Under the pieces are notes generated by a model. That model was given only the letters and a program-made list of their open reading frames with translations, was not told the DNA's origin and did no database searches. Made by a program: the position numbers and the translations under genes. This document shows, piece by piece, positions 32,358-41,744 of a DNA stretch of 64,000 nucleotides. The number at the start of each line of letters is the position of its first letter. The stretch's first letter is position 1. Origin of the DNA: Euryarchaeota archaeon (GTDB lineage: Archaea; Thermoplasmatota; SW-10-69-26; JACQPN01); contig JACQPN010000010.1 in the NCBI GenBank assembly GCA_016207515.1, forward strand, positions 1 to 64,000, written 5' to 3'.

Positions 32358-33286
32358 CGTCTCCCCCTAGGGTCCAGGATGTCGCGAAGGCCGTCGCCCA
32401 GGAGATTGAAGCCGAGGACAAACCCGAATATCGCAAGGCCCGGGAAGAACACGGTCCACCACTGGCCCGTGGCCATGTAGTCCTGGCCGAGGGCCACCAG
32501 CCTTCCCCATTCCGGAAGCAGCGTCGTCGATGACGAGAAACCGATGAAGGAGAGGGCGGCGGCGACGAGGACCACGGTGCCGATGTCAAGGGTCGCTTGG
32601 ACGATGACGGGGTTCAAAGCATTCGGGACCACGTGCCTCGCGAGGATCTGCAGGTCAGGCAGTGCGGACGCCCGTGCGGCCTCCACGAAATGGCTTTCCC
32701 GCAACAGAAGGACTTGACCCCTCACAAGGCGCGTGTAGGGCGGCCACCAGACGGCCACCAGGGCAAGCGCCACGTTCTCGAGCCCCCGCCCGAACGCGAC
32801 CACGACGGCCAAGGCGAGGACGAGGAGCGGCAACGAGAGGAAGACGTCGGTCGCCCGCATGAGCACGTCGTCGACCCAGCCGCCGTACCAGCCCGCGAAG
32901 AGGCCGAGCACGAGGCCGATCGCGACGCCGGCCAAGGTCACGGCGAGGCCCATGGCCATGCTGATCCGCGTCCCCCAGACGATCCCGTAGAAGATATCGG
33001 CGCCGAATTCCGTGGTGCCCAGGGGGCAGGCCCGTTCACAATCGGGAGAGCCTGGGGGAAGAAGGTCGTCTCCGAACGCGGGCTGCGGCTCGTACGGGTT
33101 CTTCCACTCGCTCGGCGTCGGGGCGATCACCGGTGCCGCGACGGCCACGATCATGTAAGCGAGGATGAGGCCGAATCCGAAGAGCGTAAGAGGGCTGCTC
33201 TTCACCCTGTACCAGAGGAACCGCGACCCCCTGGCCTCACGCCTACGGGGCATCGGGACGAGCGGGAGCGGGCGTCCCTCCGTCAT
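32354..33286 (-). CDS. Peptide ABC transporter permease (OppC/DppC-like)
   Basis: 310 residues. A hydrophobic helix near residues 33-55 precedes a periplasmic-type loop (CERACPLGTTEFGADIF), then the binding-protein-dependent transport domain with about five helices. The EAA-type loop EAARASALPDLQILARHVVP is clear. DppC-type permeases pair with DppB to form the pore. It overlaps both neighbours by four bases, so stoichiometric expression is expected. Confidence 0.92.
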   Translation of the reverse strand: MTEGRPLPLVPMPRRREARGSRFLWYRVKSSPLTLFGFGLILAYMIVAVAAPVIAPTPSEWKNPYEPQPAFGDDLLPPGSPDCERACPLGTTEFGADIFYGIVWGTRISMAMGLAVTLAGVAIGLVLGLFAGWYGGWVDDVLMRATDVFLSLPLLVLALAVVVAFGRGLENVALALVAVWWPPYTRLVRGQVLLLRESHFVEAARASALPDLQILARHVVPNALNPVIVQATLDIGTVVLVAAALSFIGFSSSTTLLPEWGRLVALGQDYMATGQWWTVFFPGLAIFGFVLGFNLLGDGLRDILDPRGRR

Positions 33287-34713
33287 TCGAGTCTCACCCG
33301 GGGATCGATCACGCTGTACGCTATGTCGACGAGGAGGTTCGCTACGAGGTAGATGATCGCGACCAACAGCGTGAACATCATCACGCTGTTAGTGTCGGCC
33401 CGCGAGATGGCGGCGGTCGACCAGCGGCCCAGCCCCGGCCACTGGAAAATGGTCTCGGTGAGCACGGCACCGGAAAGCAGGCCACCGAAGGTGAGGCCCA
33501 CGACGGTCGCGATCGGGATCAACGCGTTGCGCCTTGCGTGTCCGCCGATGACGACCCGTTCGGCAAGGCCCTTGGCGCGTGCGGTGCGGATGAAATCGGC
33601 GGAGAGCACATCGAGCATCGACGCCCGCATCATGCGCGCTATCACCGCGAGGCTGGCGTAACCGAGCGTTATTCCTGGCAGGATCAAGTGGGAAAGGACG
33701 TCCTCGAACGCCGTCCAATCGCCCGCGAGGGCCGTGTCGACGAGGAGGATCCTCGTGGGCCCGCCGATGAGCGAGGGGTGCGCGCCCTCGACCGCCACAA
33801 GGTCGTTCGAGAACCGGCTCCCGAGAGGAAGATCCGGGACGAGCTCGAACGTCCGGTCGATGACGGTAGACGCGTACGGACTGACCGCCACGTTGGCCGC
33901 GATCACAACGAGCACGACCGCCGCAGCCTGCCAATACGGGCGTCCGAACGCTACGTCCTTTCGCAAGCGGGCGAGCGACGCAACCGCGAACGCGACGACC
34001 GCCGAAAGTCCGACAAGCATGGCCCACACGGTCCAGCCGAGGCCGAGAAGCAGCGCACACAGCACCACGCTCACGGCCACGTGTCTAAGGAGGCGATGGC
34101 GGGAAACGCGGGCGAGGTCGAGGGCGTCGGCCGCAAGGAGGCCAAGCACCATGGGAAGCCCCACGGCGATGAGGAGGAACAGGGCCTTCAGCAGCACGTC
34201 GCCTTCTTTGAAGAGCTGCGCCCCGTAAGGTGTGGCGAAGGCGAATTTCAGGATGAGGCCCAACCAGAAGATCGGGATGCTCACGCCTGCGAGGGCGAAG
34301 AACCGCGTGGCATGGTCGACGGCGGAGTCCTTCCTCACCGCCGTCAGCGTCCCGAGGGACACCCCGACGCTCACCGCGACGACCATGGCTACGAGCGTGA
34401 GCTCCAACGTCGCGGGGAAGAATTCGCCCATCACCTTGAGCACGGGTTGGTCGTTGACCACGCGGGAGAAGCCAAGGTCCCCGTTGGCGAGTCTCACTAG
34501 ATAATGGAAGTACTGGAGGAACCAGGGGTCTCGAAACCCGTACTGGTCGGTGATGCGCTCCCGCTGGTCGGGCGTCATCTTCTCGGTGACGTAGGCCCGC
34601 TCCATGTGACCCTCGTTGGCCATCCACGCTATCCCGAACGTGAGGATGGTCACGCCAAGGATGACCGGGATGGAAAGGAGGAGGCGCCGCAAGACGTACG
34701 TCGAAAGCCTCAT
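33283..34713 (-). CDS. Peptide ABC transporter permease (OppB/DppB-like) with a large extra membrane insert
   Basis: 476 residues, about 140 longer than usual DppB. Residues 1-160 and 330-476 are ordinary: N-terminal helix, PATLELTLVAM, FFALAGVSIPIFWLGLI, and the EAA loop DFIRTARAKGLAERVVIGGH. Between them, residues about 165-290 form an insert with hydrophobic stretches at roughly 175-193, 212-248 and 261-278, adding perhaps four helices. The reading frame is continuous and the ending fits the family, so this looks like a true insertion. Its purpose is unknown. The start is the ATG at 34713, following the binding protein gene by 72 bases. Confidence 0.9.
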   Translation of the reverse strand: MRLSTYVLRRLLLSIPVILGVTILTFGIAWMANEGHMERAYVTEKMTPDQRERITDQYGFRDPWFLQYFHYLVRLANGDLGFSRVVNDQPVLKVMGEFFPATLELTLVAMVVAVSVGVSLGTLTAVRKDSAVDHATRFFALAGVSIPIFWLGLILKFAFATPYGAQLFKEGDVLLKALFLLIAVGLPMVLGLLAADALDLARVSRHRLLRHVAVSVVLCALLLGLGWTVWAMLVGLSAVVAFAVASLARLRKDVAFGRPYWQAAAVVLVVIAANVAVSPYASTVIDRTFELVPDLPLGSRFSNDLVAVEGAHPSLIGGPTRILLVDTALAGDWTAFEDVLSHLILPGITLGYASLAVIARMMRASMLDVLSADFIRTARAKGLAERVVIGGHARRNALIPIATVVGLTFGGLLSGAVLTETIFQWPGLGRWSTAAISRADTNSVMMFTLLVAIIYLVANLLVDIAYSVIDPRVRLE

Positions 34714-34785
34714 CTCACGTCACCTCGTCCTCGCGTGTCATGGCGACCGCCCCGGCCCGCCGGCCGAGGTGCCAACGTCGCGGGC

Positions 34786-37239
34786 TCACGCCTTCGATAG
34801 GGTCGAGTAGTCGCCCGTCGTCGGGGAGCCCGAGTGGAGGGGGCTGTAGTAGTACCCCTGGACGTAGCTACGCTCGACGTGGGTCTGCGTCCGCTGGTCC
34901 AGGAATATGTCGACGTACTTGTCCACGGCCATCTTGTTGATCTCCTTGAACAGGGCCGCCTGTTTCACGGGGTCGAGCTCCTGGAGGGCCTCGTCGATCT
35001 TCGCATCGATCGCCGCGTCCTTGAAATTCTGCTGGACCGGGTAGTTCCCCGTCGAGTGAAGGAACGGCACGATGTAGTCGTCCGTCGCGATGTAGTCGGG
35101 TGACCAGCCGAGGATCCAGAACGGGATCTGCTTGTTCTGGGTCTTGTCTAGGATCGAGTTGAAGGGCTCCGCGATCACGTTCACCGTGATGCCGCTCCGA
35201 AGCGCTTCGAGGTTCAGCTTGATGAGCTCGCAAGCTCCCTTTCGCACGTTGTTCCCGCTGTTGTAGTAGCAGCTGACCGTGAACCCGTCCTTTCCTTTCG
35301 AATCGGCGAGGAAGCCCTTCGCCTTCTCGACGTCGTAGGCGTAGGCCTTCAATGCGGCGTCGTACCCGGGCATCCCGCGGGGGATGACGCCCGCAAGGTC
35401 CTTGGCGCGTCCCGCCCAGACGTCCGAGAAGAACGACGGGAAGTTGAAGGCGTGGGCGAAGGCCTTGCGCACGTTGATGTCCTGGAAGAACCGGCAGTCT
35501 GCGGAACCGTCCGCCAGTCTCACGCACTCGTTCGGGTCTTCGATGTCGTAGTTGAAGAAGAACGCGTCGATGATGAGCGTGTCCGCCGGTACGAAGCGGG
35601 CAAGGCCCTGGATCGATGGCGTCACGCGGTCGAGGTCGCTCGAGGCGATGTAGATGTCGTCGGCATCGCCCGACTTGAACATCAGGAGCCGCGTGTTGAG
35701 GTCGTCGACGTACTGGATGATCACGGTCTTCAATTGAGGCGCGGTTCCCCAGTAGCCGTCGAAGCGATCCATGATGACGCGATCGCCGGGCAGCCATTTT
35801 CGCATCTTGAACGGCCCCGTGCCGACCGCATTAGTGTCGGCCCATGGGTCGCGCGTGATGCCGGGCGGCGGCAGACCGTCGCTCGTCTGACAGCTTCCCC
35901 ATAGCGAGGCCCGTTCTTGGTGGCAGGCCTTGAACGCCGTGGGGCTTACGACGGAACTCGCGTAGAAGGCGAGGCGCTGGAAGAAGGCCGCGTTCGGGAG
36001 GTCGAGCTTGATCTGGATCGTGTACTCGTCGATGACCTTGACCGCCTCCTTGGCAAGCCAAGCGTCCCGCTCGCCCTGGGTATTGGTGCTGGTCCTCCTG
36101 TAGTCCTCTGCGCCGAGCAATATCGGCGTGATCACGGGAGCGCCGGAGCTCGGGTCGTTCATCAAGACGAGCCGGTCGAGGCTGAACTTGACCGCGGCGG
36201 CGTTGACGGCCGTCCCATCGTGGAAACTGGCGCCCTTCCGGATCTTCATGACGTAGGTCTTGCCGCCGTCCTTGATGCCGCCGTTCGCCACCGTCGGGAT
36301 CTCCGATGCGAGGAGGGCCACGATCTTGTCGGTGTTCCCGCGTTCAGTGTCGAAAAGCGTCTCGTAGACCTGTTCGATCACCTGTCCGCCCGCGGTCTCG
36401 TAGTCGAACCCGGGGTCGAACGACTGCGGCCCGCTGATGGTCGCGGTGACGAAAAGGTCCTTGAACTTGTACCCGCCGATGGTCGGTGGTTCGCCGAGGA
36501 CCACGATGGTCGCGCCGGCGGCGCCGCTCTTTCCGTTGGACGCGGTGACCATAAGCTTCAACGTGTAGGTACCGGCCGTGGCGTACGCGTGGGTGGCCGC
36601 GGTCACATTGGCGGCGTCCCCGGCGGTCTTTGCGGAGCCGTCGCCCCAGTCCCACTCGATTCCGGTCAAGGCGCCGGCGTCGGGCAGGATCGGGAAGTTG
36701 TCCGGCGTTATCGCCCGGCTGGAGTTGTAATCGCCGTTAGCGACCCACCCGTGGGACGCGGAGGCGTTCACGGCGACCGTACTGCCCTTCTGGATCACCT
36801 GGTGGTCGGCGCTGAAGATCGCGGCCGGCTCAACGTCGGCGGCAGTCGCGGAGGAGCCCACGGCCGCGGGAGAGACGCGGACGTAGACCAGCGTTGCGTC
36901 GTTGTTTGCCGTGCCCTTCTCGTTCGTGATCGAAAGCCTGACGATGAAGTCGCCGGGGATCGAGTAACCGTGCGTCGCCTTCGCTGTGGAGGCGGAACCG
37001 CCATCACCGAAGATCCAGGCATAGGTCGCGGTCTTGGCGCCGCCCGTATCGGAACCCGTGGAGTCGCAAGTCACGGTCTCGCCGACGATCGGGGCCGTCG
37101 GGGCGCACGCAGCCGCTACGGTGGGTGCAACGACTTGAGGTGGAGGTGTCTCGCCTTGGAGGCAGCCGCTCATTGCCGCAGCCACCATGATTACGGTCAT
37201 GCTCCATGCAGGGATCGCGGGTAGAACACGGAAACGCAT
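34786..37239 (-). CDS. PKD-domain fused peptide-binding lipoprotein (SBP family 5)
   Basis: 817 residues. A signal with lipobox AAMSGC puts the mature start at C26. Two PKD-like domains follow (about 43-122 with YAWIFGDGG, and 138-250 with EWDWGDGSA). The family 5 solute-binding domain then covers about 255-815, with YVMKIRKGASFHDGT, GTGPFKMRKWLPGD and FNFPSFFSDVWAG. The protein would be tethered to the outer face and deliver peptides to the DppBC pore. PKD domains ahead of a binding domain are uncommon and may act as a stalk. It is the first gene of the operon, with a TATA box at 37272-37279 about ten bases of leader away. Confidence 0.92.
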   Translation of the reverse strand: MRFRVLPAIPAWSMTVIMVAAAMSGCLQGETPPPQVVAPTVAAACAPTAPIVGETVTCDSTGSDTGGAKTATYAWIFGDGGSASTAKATHGYSIPGDFIVRLSITNEKGTANNDATLVYVRVSPAAVGSSATAADVEPAAIFSADHQVIQKGSTVAVNASASHGWVANGDYNSSRAITPDNFPILPDAGALTGIEWDWGDGSAKTAGDAANVTAATHAYATAGTYTLKLMVTASNGKSGAAGATIVVLGEPPTIGGYKFKDLFVTATISGPQSFDPGFDYETAGGQVIEQVYETLFDTERGNTDKIVALLASEIPTVANGGIKDGGKTYVMKIRKGASFHDGTAVNAAAVKFSLDRLVLMNDPSSGAPVITPILLGAEDYRRTSTNTQGERDAWLAKEAVKVIDEYTIQIKLDLPNAAFFQRLAFYASSVVSPTAFKACHQERASLWGSCQTSDGLPPPGITRDPWADTNAVGTGPFKMRKWLPGDRVIMDRFDGYWGTAPQLKTVIIQYVDDLNTRLLMFKSGDADDIYIASSDLDRVTPSIQGLARFVPADTLIIDAFFFNYDIEDPNECVRLADGSADCRFFQDINVRKAFAHAFNFPSFFSDVWAGRAKDLAGVIPRGMPGYDAALKAYAYDVEKAKGFLADSKGKDGFTVSCYYNSGNNVRKGACELIKLNLEALRSGITVNVIAEPFNSILDKTQNKQIPFWILGWSPDYIATDDYIVPFLHSTGNYPVQQNFKDAAIDAKIDEALQELDPVKQAALFKEINKMAVDKYVDIFLDQRTQTHVERSYVQGYYYSPLHSGSPTTGDYSTLSKA

Positions 37240-37271
37240 CTTCGCACCGACCTTTCCACGGCTTGGGCCGC

Positions 37272-37279
37272 TATTTAAG
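37272..37279 (-). promoter_or_regulatory. TATA box for the peptide transporter operon
   Basis: The minus strand reads CTTAAATA within TTCTTAAATAGC, centred about 36 bases upstream of the ATG at 37239, giving a leader of about ten bases. GGAAAGGTCGGTG lies between it and the start codon. Confidence 0.6.
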
Positions 37280-37573
37280 AACGGTCAACGTCGGTGAAAA
37301 CACTTCCGGGTCAGCACCATATATATCTATTTGACAAAGCGAATGAAAAACCGATTGCCGAAAATATCGCCTTTTGGGGCACTTCTGGCGTTCTGACCAG
37401 TGGGACCACATCCATTCCGGCCTTGGCGGGCGGACGAGGAAGGCACGAACACGGAGTCGGTCGGCCGCTTCCCTTGCGGCGACGGGCGACGGACCCGTCT
37501 AGAGGAGTCAAGTACCGATTCTCATATAGGCGCGCGGAAATGCACTACTGTTCATGAACCGTCATTCGCGGTG

Positions 37574-37954
37574 ATGATAATCGCCGAAACGCCGATGGAG
37601 GGCCCCTTGGATGATGAGGTGGTGGCAGCGGCGCTCTCGGACCTTTATTCGAGGAAGGTCCTCGCCGCATGCGTGAAGGTCGCAAGACCCGTGAAAGAGA
37701 TCAGCGCGGCGACGGACATGCCCTTGCCGACGACCTACCGCCACGTGAACGACCTCGTCGCCCAGGGTCTTCTCGTGGTCGAGAGGAGCGCCATGACGGA
37801 GGACGGCAAGAGGTACGAGCTCTACCGCTCGCGGATCCGGTCGGCTCGCCTGGAATTCGATGCGTCGGGCTCCCGCGTCGTGTGGGAACCGAACGGCCCC
37901 GTGGAAGAGAGACTCGCAAGGATGTGGGCCTCGCTACGTGATGTGGAGAGATAA
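37574..37954 (+). CDS. Winged-helix transcriptional regulator
   Basis: About 126 residues from the ATG at 37574. The HTH reads LYSRKVLAACVKVARPVKEI, then SAATDMPLPTTYRHVNDL and a wing LVVERSAMTEDGKRYELYR. This resembles ArsR/TrmB-like archaeal regulators with no clear ligand domain. A TATA-like CATATAGG (37523-37530) sits upstream. It is followed two bases later by a small membrane protein gene, so the two form an operon. Such HTH plus small three-helix membrane protein pairs are common in haloarchaea and suggest a simple membrane-linked sensor, which is inference. Confidence 0.75.
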   Translation: MIIAETPMEGPLDDEVVAAALSDLYSRKVLAACVKVARPVKEISAATDMPLPTTYRHVNDLVAQGLLVVERSAMTEDGKRYELYRSRIRSARLEFDASGSRVVWEPNGPVEERLARMWASLRDVER

Positions 37955-37956
37955 CG

Positions 37957-38229
37957 ATGGTGGATACGATATTGGTGTTGAGTGTGGTGAAGACTGTCAC
38001 GGTGCTACTTGGTTTCGTGGTACTTTACCTCGGGTGGAAGGCGTACCATAAGACCCGCGCGACGCACCTTTTCTGGCTCGTGATGGGCATGGGCCTCATG
38101 ACACTCGGCGCCATCTCAGAGGGTATCGCGTTCCAGGGGTTCGGTTGGTCGCTCGACCAATCGCACGTCCTTGAGTCGGTGGTGACACTCGCCGGATTCG
38201 CAGTACTTGTCTACTCGCTCTACGCGTGA
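37957..38229 (+). CDS. Small three-TM protein (DUF7521-like)
   Basis: 90 residues, nearly all hydrophobic: helices at about 5-27, 39-58 and 71-89, with a short YHKTRATHLFW loop. The pattern resembles the haloarchaeal DUF7521 family, usually encoded next to an HTH gene as here. No catalytic residues are visible. It may relay a membrane signal to the neighbouring regulator, but the function is unproven. Confidence 0.65.
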   Translation: MVDTILVLSVVKTVTVLLGFVVLYLGWKAYHKTRATHLFWLVMGMGLMTLGAISEGIAFQGFGWSLDQSHVLESVVTLAGFAVLVYSLYA

Positions 38230-38300
38230 CCTCACGACGGCAATCCCGAAGCGCAGAGCCATTTATCGTGGAGGCGGCAGAGTTCTTGTGGGTGCCAAGG

Positions 38301-38540
38301 ATGCATCAAGTCACGGTATGCTTCAACAAAGCCTGCCCACTTTGTCTACGCGTCTTGGACCACGTGTGCGCCAAGTGCCAGGCGGATTCCGTCTCGATCT
38401 CGGCCGTCGATCTATCGGCACATCCCGAGGCGGGGAATCGTTTCAGGATCCAGTCGTCGCCGACCGTCGTCCTTGATTCCGGCGCCGTTGTCATGGGACT
38501 ACCGACGAGGGCCGGGTTCCACGAATTGGCAACGGGTTGA
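38301..38540 (+). CDS. Thioredoxin-like small protein with CPLC motif
   Basis: About 79 residues from the ATG at 38301; the open frame extends upstream to 38226, overlapping the previous gene, and other starts are possible. QVTVCFNKACPLCLRVLDHV has a CPLC redox-like motif after a beta strand, followed by SISAVDLSAHPEAGNRFRI and SSPTVVLDSGAVV, the order of a thioredoxin or glutaredoxin fold with the cis-Pro (SSPT). A thiol-disulfide or persulfide function is likely. The substrate is unknown. Confidence 0.65.
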   Translation: MHQVTVCFNKACPLCLRVLDHVCAKCQADSVSISAVDLSAHPEAGNRFRIQSSPTVVLDSGAVVMGLPTRAGFHELATG

Positions 38541-38681
38541 GAAAGCCGACCCCATGTGCTTGGGATCACTGGTGGAGAGGAGCCCCTGCGTTTCGTCACG
38601 TGGCCCGGAATGGCGCATCTGACTAGGCTCTTACGGCAATCTTGATTAGCCCCCGGTCCGTCTTGATGACGGAGGCATACG

Positions 38682-40121
38682 GTGGAGATCCGGCCGCGAC
38701 ACCTAGCCAATGGAATCGTGCTAGGCGTCACTTTGATGGCCCTTTCGCAGGCGGTGGCTGTACCGTTTTCGGACGAGTTCACGAGCCTCGACTGCGAACC
38801 GGCCTGCAACATCCCGGCGACACCGGGCCCCGCCAACGAAGTGACCATCGTGGTAAACCCTGCGAACCCGAACAACCTCATCGCGTCCGCGAAGGACTAC
38901 ACGCTATCGAACGGGTTCCAAAGGTCCTGCACCGTGTATCGCGTGTGGGCGGGCATCTATTACTCGAACGATGCAGGAGCGAGCTGGAACCGGACCTACA
39001 TCCCAGGCTGGAATGGAACGGGCCCCGTCGGCGGTTATGATTGCATGAGCGACCCGGTCCTCGCTTTCGCCGGAAACGGAGTCGCATACCACATCGGGCT
39101 CCCGTACTCCGGAGCGGACATCAACCCGTGCCCGGCGCTCGTGGTCCATCGGAGCCTCGACCGTGGCGCGACGTGGCAGTTCCGGTCCTACCTCGCCTTC
39201 GGTCCACAGGATTGCGCCGACAAACAGTGGGCCGCCGTAGATACCGGCGGTCGTCTCTACATCGCTTGGGCGAATACTACGGGTCCGGTCCAAGGCGTCG
39301 CCGGCTTCCGGTTGCACCTTTCGTACTCGGACGACGGGGGCGCCTCGTGGGTCCACCGCGGGCCTATCTCCCTGACGGATACGACGCGACAGGACCAGGG
39401 TGTGTACGTCGCCATCGGGCCCCTTGGCCAGATCTACGCCACTTGGCGTGAGACGGTCGCGGGTGTCATCATGTTCGCGTCGAGCTCGAATGCAGGGGCC
39501 TCGTGGATGACCATCCCCGTTGGAGATTGCCTTTGCACCGGCGATTTCCTCTTGGCCGAGACGCAAAGCAGCCGCGGGTACCGTTTTCCCATGATGCCCA
39601 CCATGGCCGTCGACACGTCGGGAGGCGCGAACCACGGGAGCATCTACATCGCCTACACGATCCTCGGTCCTTCGCAAAAAGCGGAGGTGCGTGTCGCGGC
39701 CAGTCGCACGGGAGGCTTTGACTGGACGACCACCACACCGGTAAACGATCAGGTGGCGACGGGCGCCGCCGTCGACGGCGTCGGCGCATTGACCGACGAT
39801 TTCATGCCGGCGATCTCCGTCGGGCCCCGCGGCGATATCCACATCGCATATTATTCGACGCGCGAGGACGGCGGGTTCGGATCGGCCAACATGCTCAAGC
39901 TCAATGCCTTCTACGCGCACAGCACGAACGGTCTCGTCTGGGACCCTAACGTGCGATTGAGCACCGAGGCGTTCGACCCCGCGCTGAGCCACCATCAGGA
40001 GGGTTTCGCGTTCATGGGCGACTACATCGGGATATCATCGAACGCCGACCGCGCGCATGCCATTTGGGCGGACACTCGGAGCGGGCAACCTGCGGCGATG
40101 ACGGCCACCGTGGTCCGCTAG
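38682..40121 (+). CDS. Secreted Asp-box (sialidase-like propeller) protein, copy 1
   Basis: 479 residues from a GTG preceded by GGAGG. A signal peptide (about 10-26) leads to a mature protein with repeated Asp-box motifs: SNDAGASWNRT, SLDRGATWQF, SDDGGASWVH and SSNAGASWMT. These make a beta-propeller of the BNR/sialidase type. The catalytic arginine triad of true sialidases is not evident to me, so a binding or unknown hydrolytic role is safer. The N-terminal part has a cysteine pair (CEPACN) conserved in the next gene. It is a tandem paralog of 40224-41744. Confidence 0.75.
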   Translation: MEIRPRHLANGIVLGVTLMALSQAVAVPFSDEFTSLDCEPACNIPATPGPANEVTIVVNPANPNNLIASAKDYTLSNGFQRSCTVYRVWAGIYYSNDAGASWNRTYIPGWNGTGPVGGYDCMSDPVLAFAGNGVAYHIGLPYSGADINPCPALVVHRSLDRGATWQFRSYLAFGPQDCADKQWAAVDTGGRLYIAWANTTGPVQGVAGFRLHLSYSDDGGASWVHRGPISLTDTTRQDQGVYVAIGPLGQIYATWRETVAGVIMFASSSNAGASWMTIPVGDCLCTGDFLLAETQSSRGYRFPMMPTMAVDTSGGANHGSIYIAYTILGPSQKAEVRVAASRTGGFDWTTTTPVNDQVATGAAVDGVGALTDDFMPAISVGPRGDIHIAYYSTREDGGFGSANMLKLNAFYAHSTNGLVWDPNVRLSTEAFDPALSHHQEGFAFMGDYIGISSNADRAHAIWADTRSGQPAAMTATVVR

Positions 40122-40223
40122 ACCTCACACAGCCAGGCGCGGTGTAATGGCGGAAGTTTGAGGATCGGCCCATAGACGTCTTCGGATTACCCATTCGAGC
40201 ATGGTTTCGCGCTAGGGCCACGC

Positions 40224-41744
40224 ATGAAACTTCATGATGCCGCCCCCTCATCCCGATTGGATGGAGGCGTCACTGTGACGGGTCGCCGGGTGGTGTTGGC
40301 GCTCGTGTCGGGCTCCCTTCTCCTTGTTCCAGCATTAGCGTTAGGCCCGTCTGGCGAGTTCCAGACGCTGAATTGCGATCCCGCTTGCAACGTCGTCGCA
40401 TTCAGTGGGCCCGCGAACGACGCGAGCATCGTCATCAATCCTGCGGATCCTCGAAACCTGATCGCGGCGGCAAAAGACTACTCGTTGACCACACCGTCGG
40501 GCCTGTGGTGCAGCTCGGTGCGCGTTTGGTCCGGGGTGTACACGTCCCTCGACGCAGGCGCCACGTGGACAAGCTCGTTCATCCCCGGCCACAACCTGAC
40601 GGATCATCCGCTCTCGAACTACACGTGTTCGACCGATCCCGTGGTCGCCTTCGATTCCCAGGGCGCGGCATATTACTTCGCCCTCGGGGTGAACGGGTCG
40701 CAGGACTCCCCCGACCTTTTCGTCGCCAAGTCCATCGACAAAGGCTTGTCGTGGCGGTTCCTCTCGGTGGTGGACCAGTGCGCCGGACGACCCGCGGCCG
40801 CGGCCGACCGGGAGACGAACCGCGTGTACGTCGTGTGGGTCCACCTTTGCGAACCAGGTGCCACGGGAGCCATCACCAAGCCGGTGAGATTCGCTTATTC
40901 CGCGGACGGCGGCTCGTCGTGGCTGAAGACTGCTGCGATTTCGGGTTCGGCGATATCGGAAAACGAGGGACCCGCGGTCGCGACCGGGGCCCTCGGCCAG
41001 ACGTACGTCGCGTGGAGGGACGTCCTCGCCGGCGCGATCCTCGTCGGCGTGACCAACAACCTTGGGCAATCCTTCGTCGTCACGATGGCGGCAGTATGCA
41101 CGTGCCAAGGGGACGTGCATCTTCGGCCCGTGGGGCCATTGAAGCAACCCGATCGTGAGGACGAGGAGGACATCCTGCGCGGCTACCCATACGTCTCCAT
41201 CCCGGCGATGGGCGTCGACCTTTCCGGCGGGCCAAATCACGGTAGCGTCTACATCGCGTACACGGATTTCAGCCAAGAGCGCGGGGAAGTGCGCGTCGTG
41301 TCGAGCAGGACCGGGGGTTTCGACTGGTCTCCCGCCGTCCCCGTGAACGACCAGATAGTGGTGTCGTCGAACGCCGCATCGTTTGCGCCCGTGGCGGACG
41401 AATTCATGCCGGCATTGGCCGTAGGCCCGGCGGGAGACGTCCACGTCGCCTACTACTCTACCCGCATGGGCTCCATGCAATCGATGCTCGACCATCTGCT
41501 TGGCGTTCCTTCCGGGGAGCCACTAGACGCCTACTACGCGCACAGCGAGGATGCCATCGTCTGGGATGCGAACGTCCGATTGTCGTCAGAATCCTTCGAC
41601 CCGTACTTCTCATACCATCAGGACGGGTTCCGCTCCATCGGCGATCTCCTCGGCATCGCGGCAGGACCCGACAGCGCCCACGCCGTCTGGTCGGACACGA
41701 GGACCGGCACAACCGCCTTGATGACGGCCAAAGTAGAGCGATGA
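40224..41744 (+). CDS. Secreted Asp-box (sialidase-like propeller) protein, copy 2
   Basis: 506 residues. A signal peptide (about 18-40) is followed by CDPACNVVAFSGPANDASIV, matching the same region of copy 1. Asp-box motifs include SLDAGATWTS, SIDKGLSWRF and SADGGSSWLK. Late shared blocks (FMPALAVGPAGDVHVAYYST; DPYFSYHQDGF) confirm a tandem duplication with clear divergence. It is 102 bases downstream of copy 1. Surface binding or glycan processing is likely from the fold; substrate unknown. Confidence 0.75.
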   Translation: MKLHDAAPSSRLDGGVTVTGRRVVLALVSGSLLLVPALALGPSGEFQTLNCDPACNVVAFSGPANDASIVINPADPRNLIAAAKDYSLTTPSGLWCSSVRVWSGVYTSLDAGATWTSSFIPGHNLTDHPLSNYTCSTDPVVAFDSQGAAYYFALGVNGSQDSPDLFVAKSIDKGLSWRFLSVVDQCAGRPAAAADRETNRVYVVWVHLCEPGATGAITKPVRFAYSADGGSSWLKTAAISGSAISENEGPAVATGALGQTYVAWRDVLAGAILVGVTNNLGQSFVVTMAAVCTCQGDVHLRPVGPLKQPDREDEEDILRGYPYVSIPAMGVDLSGGPNHGSVYIAYTDFSQERGEVRVVSSRTGGFDWSPAVPVNDQIVVSSNAASFAPVADEFMPALAVGPAGDVHVAYYSTRMGSMQSMLDHLLGVPSGEPLDAYYAHSEDAIVWDANVRLSSESFDPYFSYHQDGFRSIGDLLGIAAGPDSAHAVWSDTRTGTTALMTAKVER

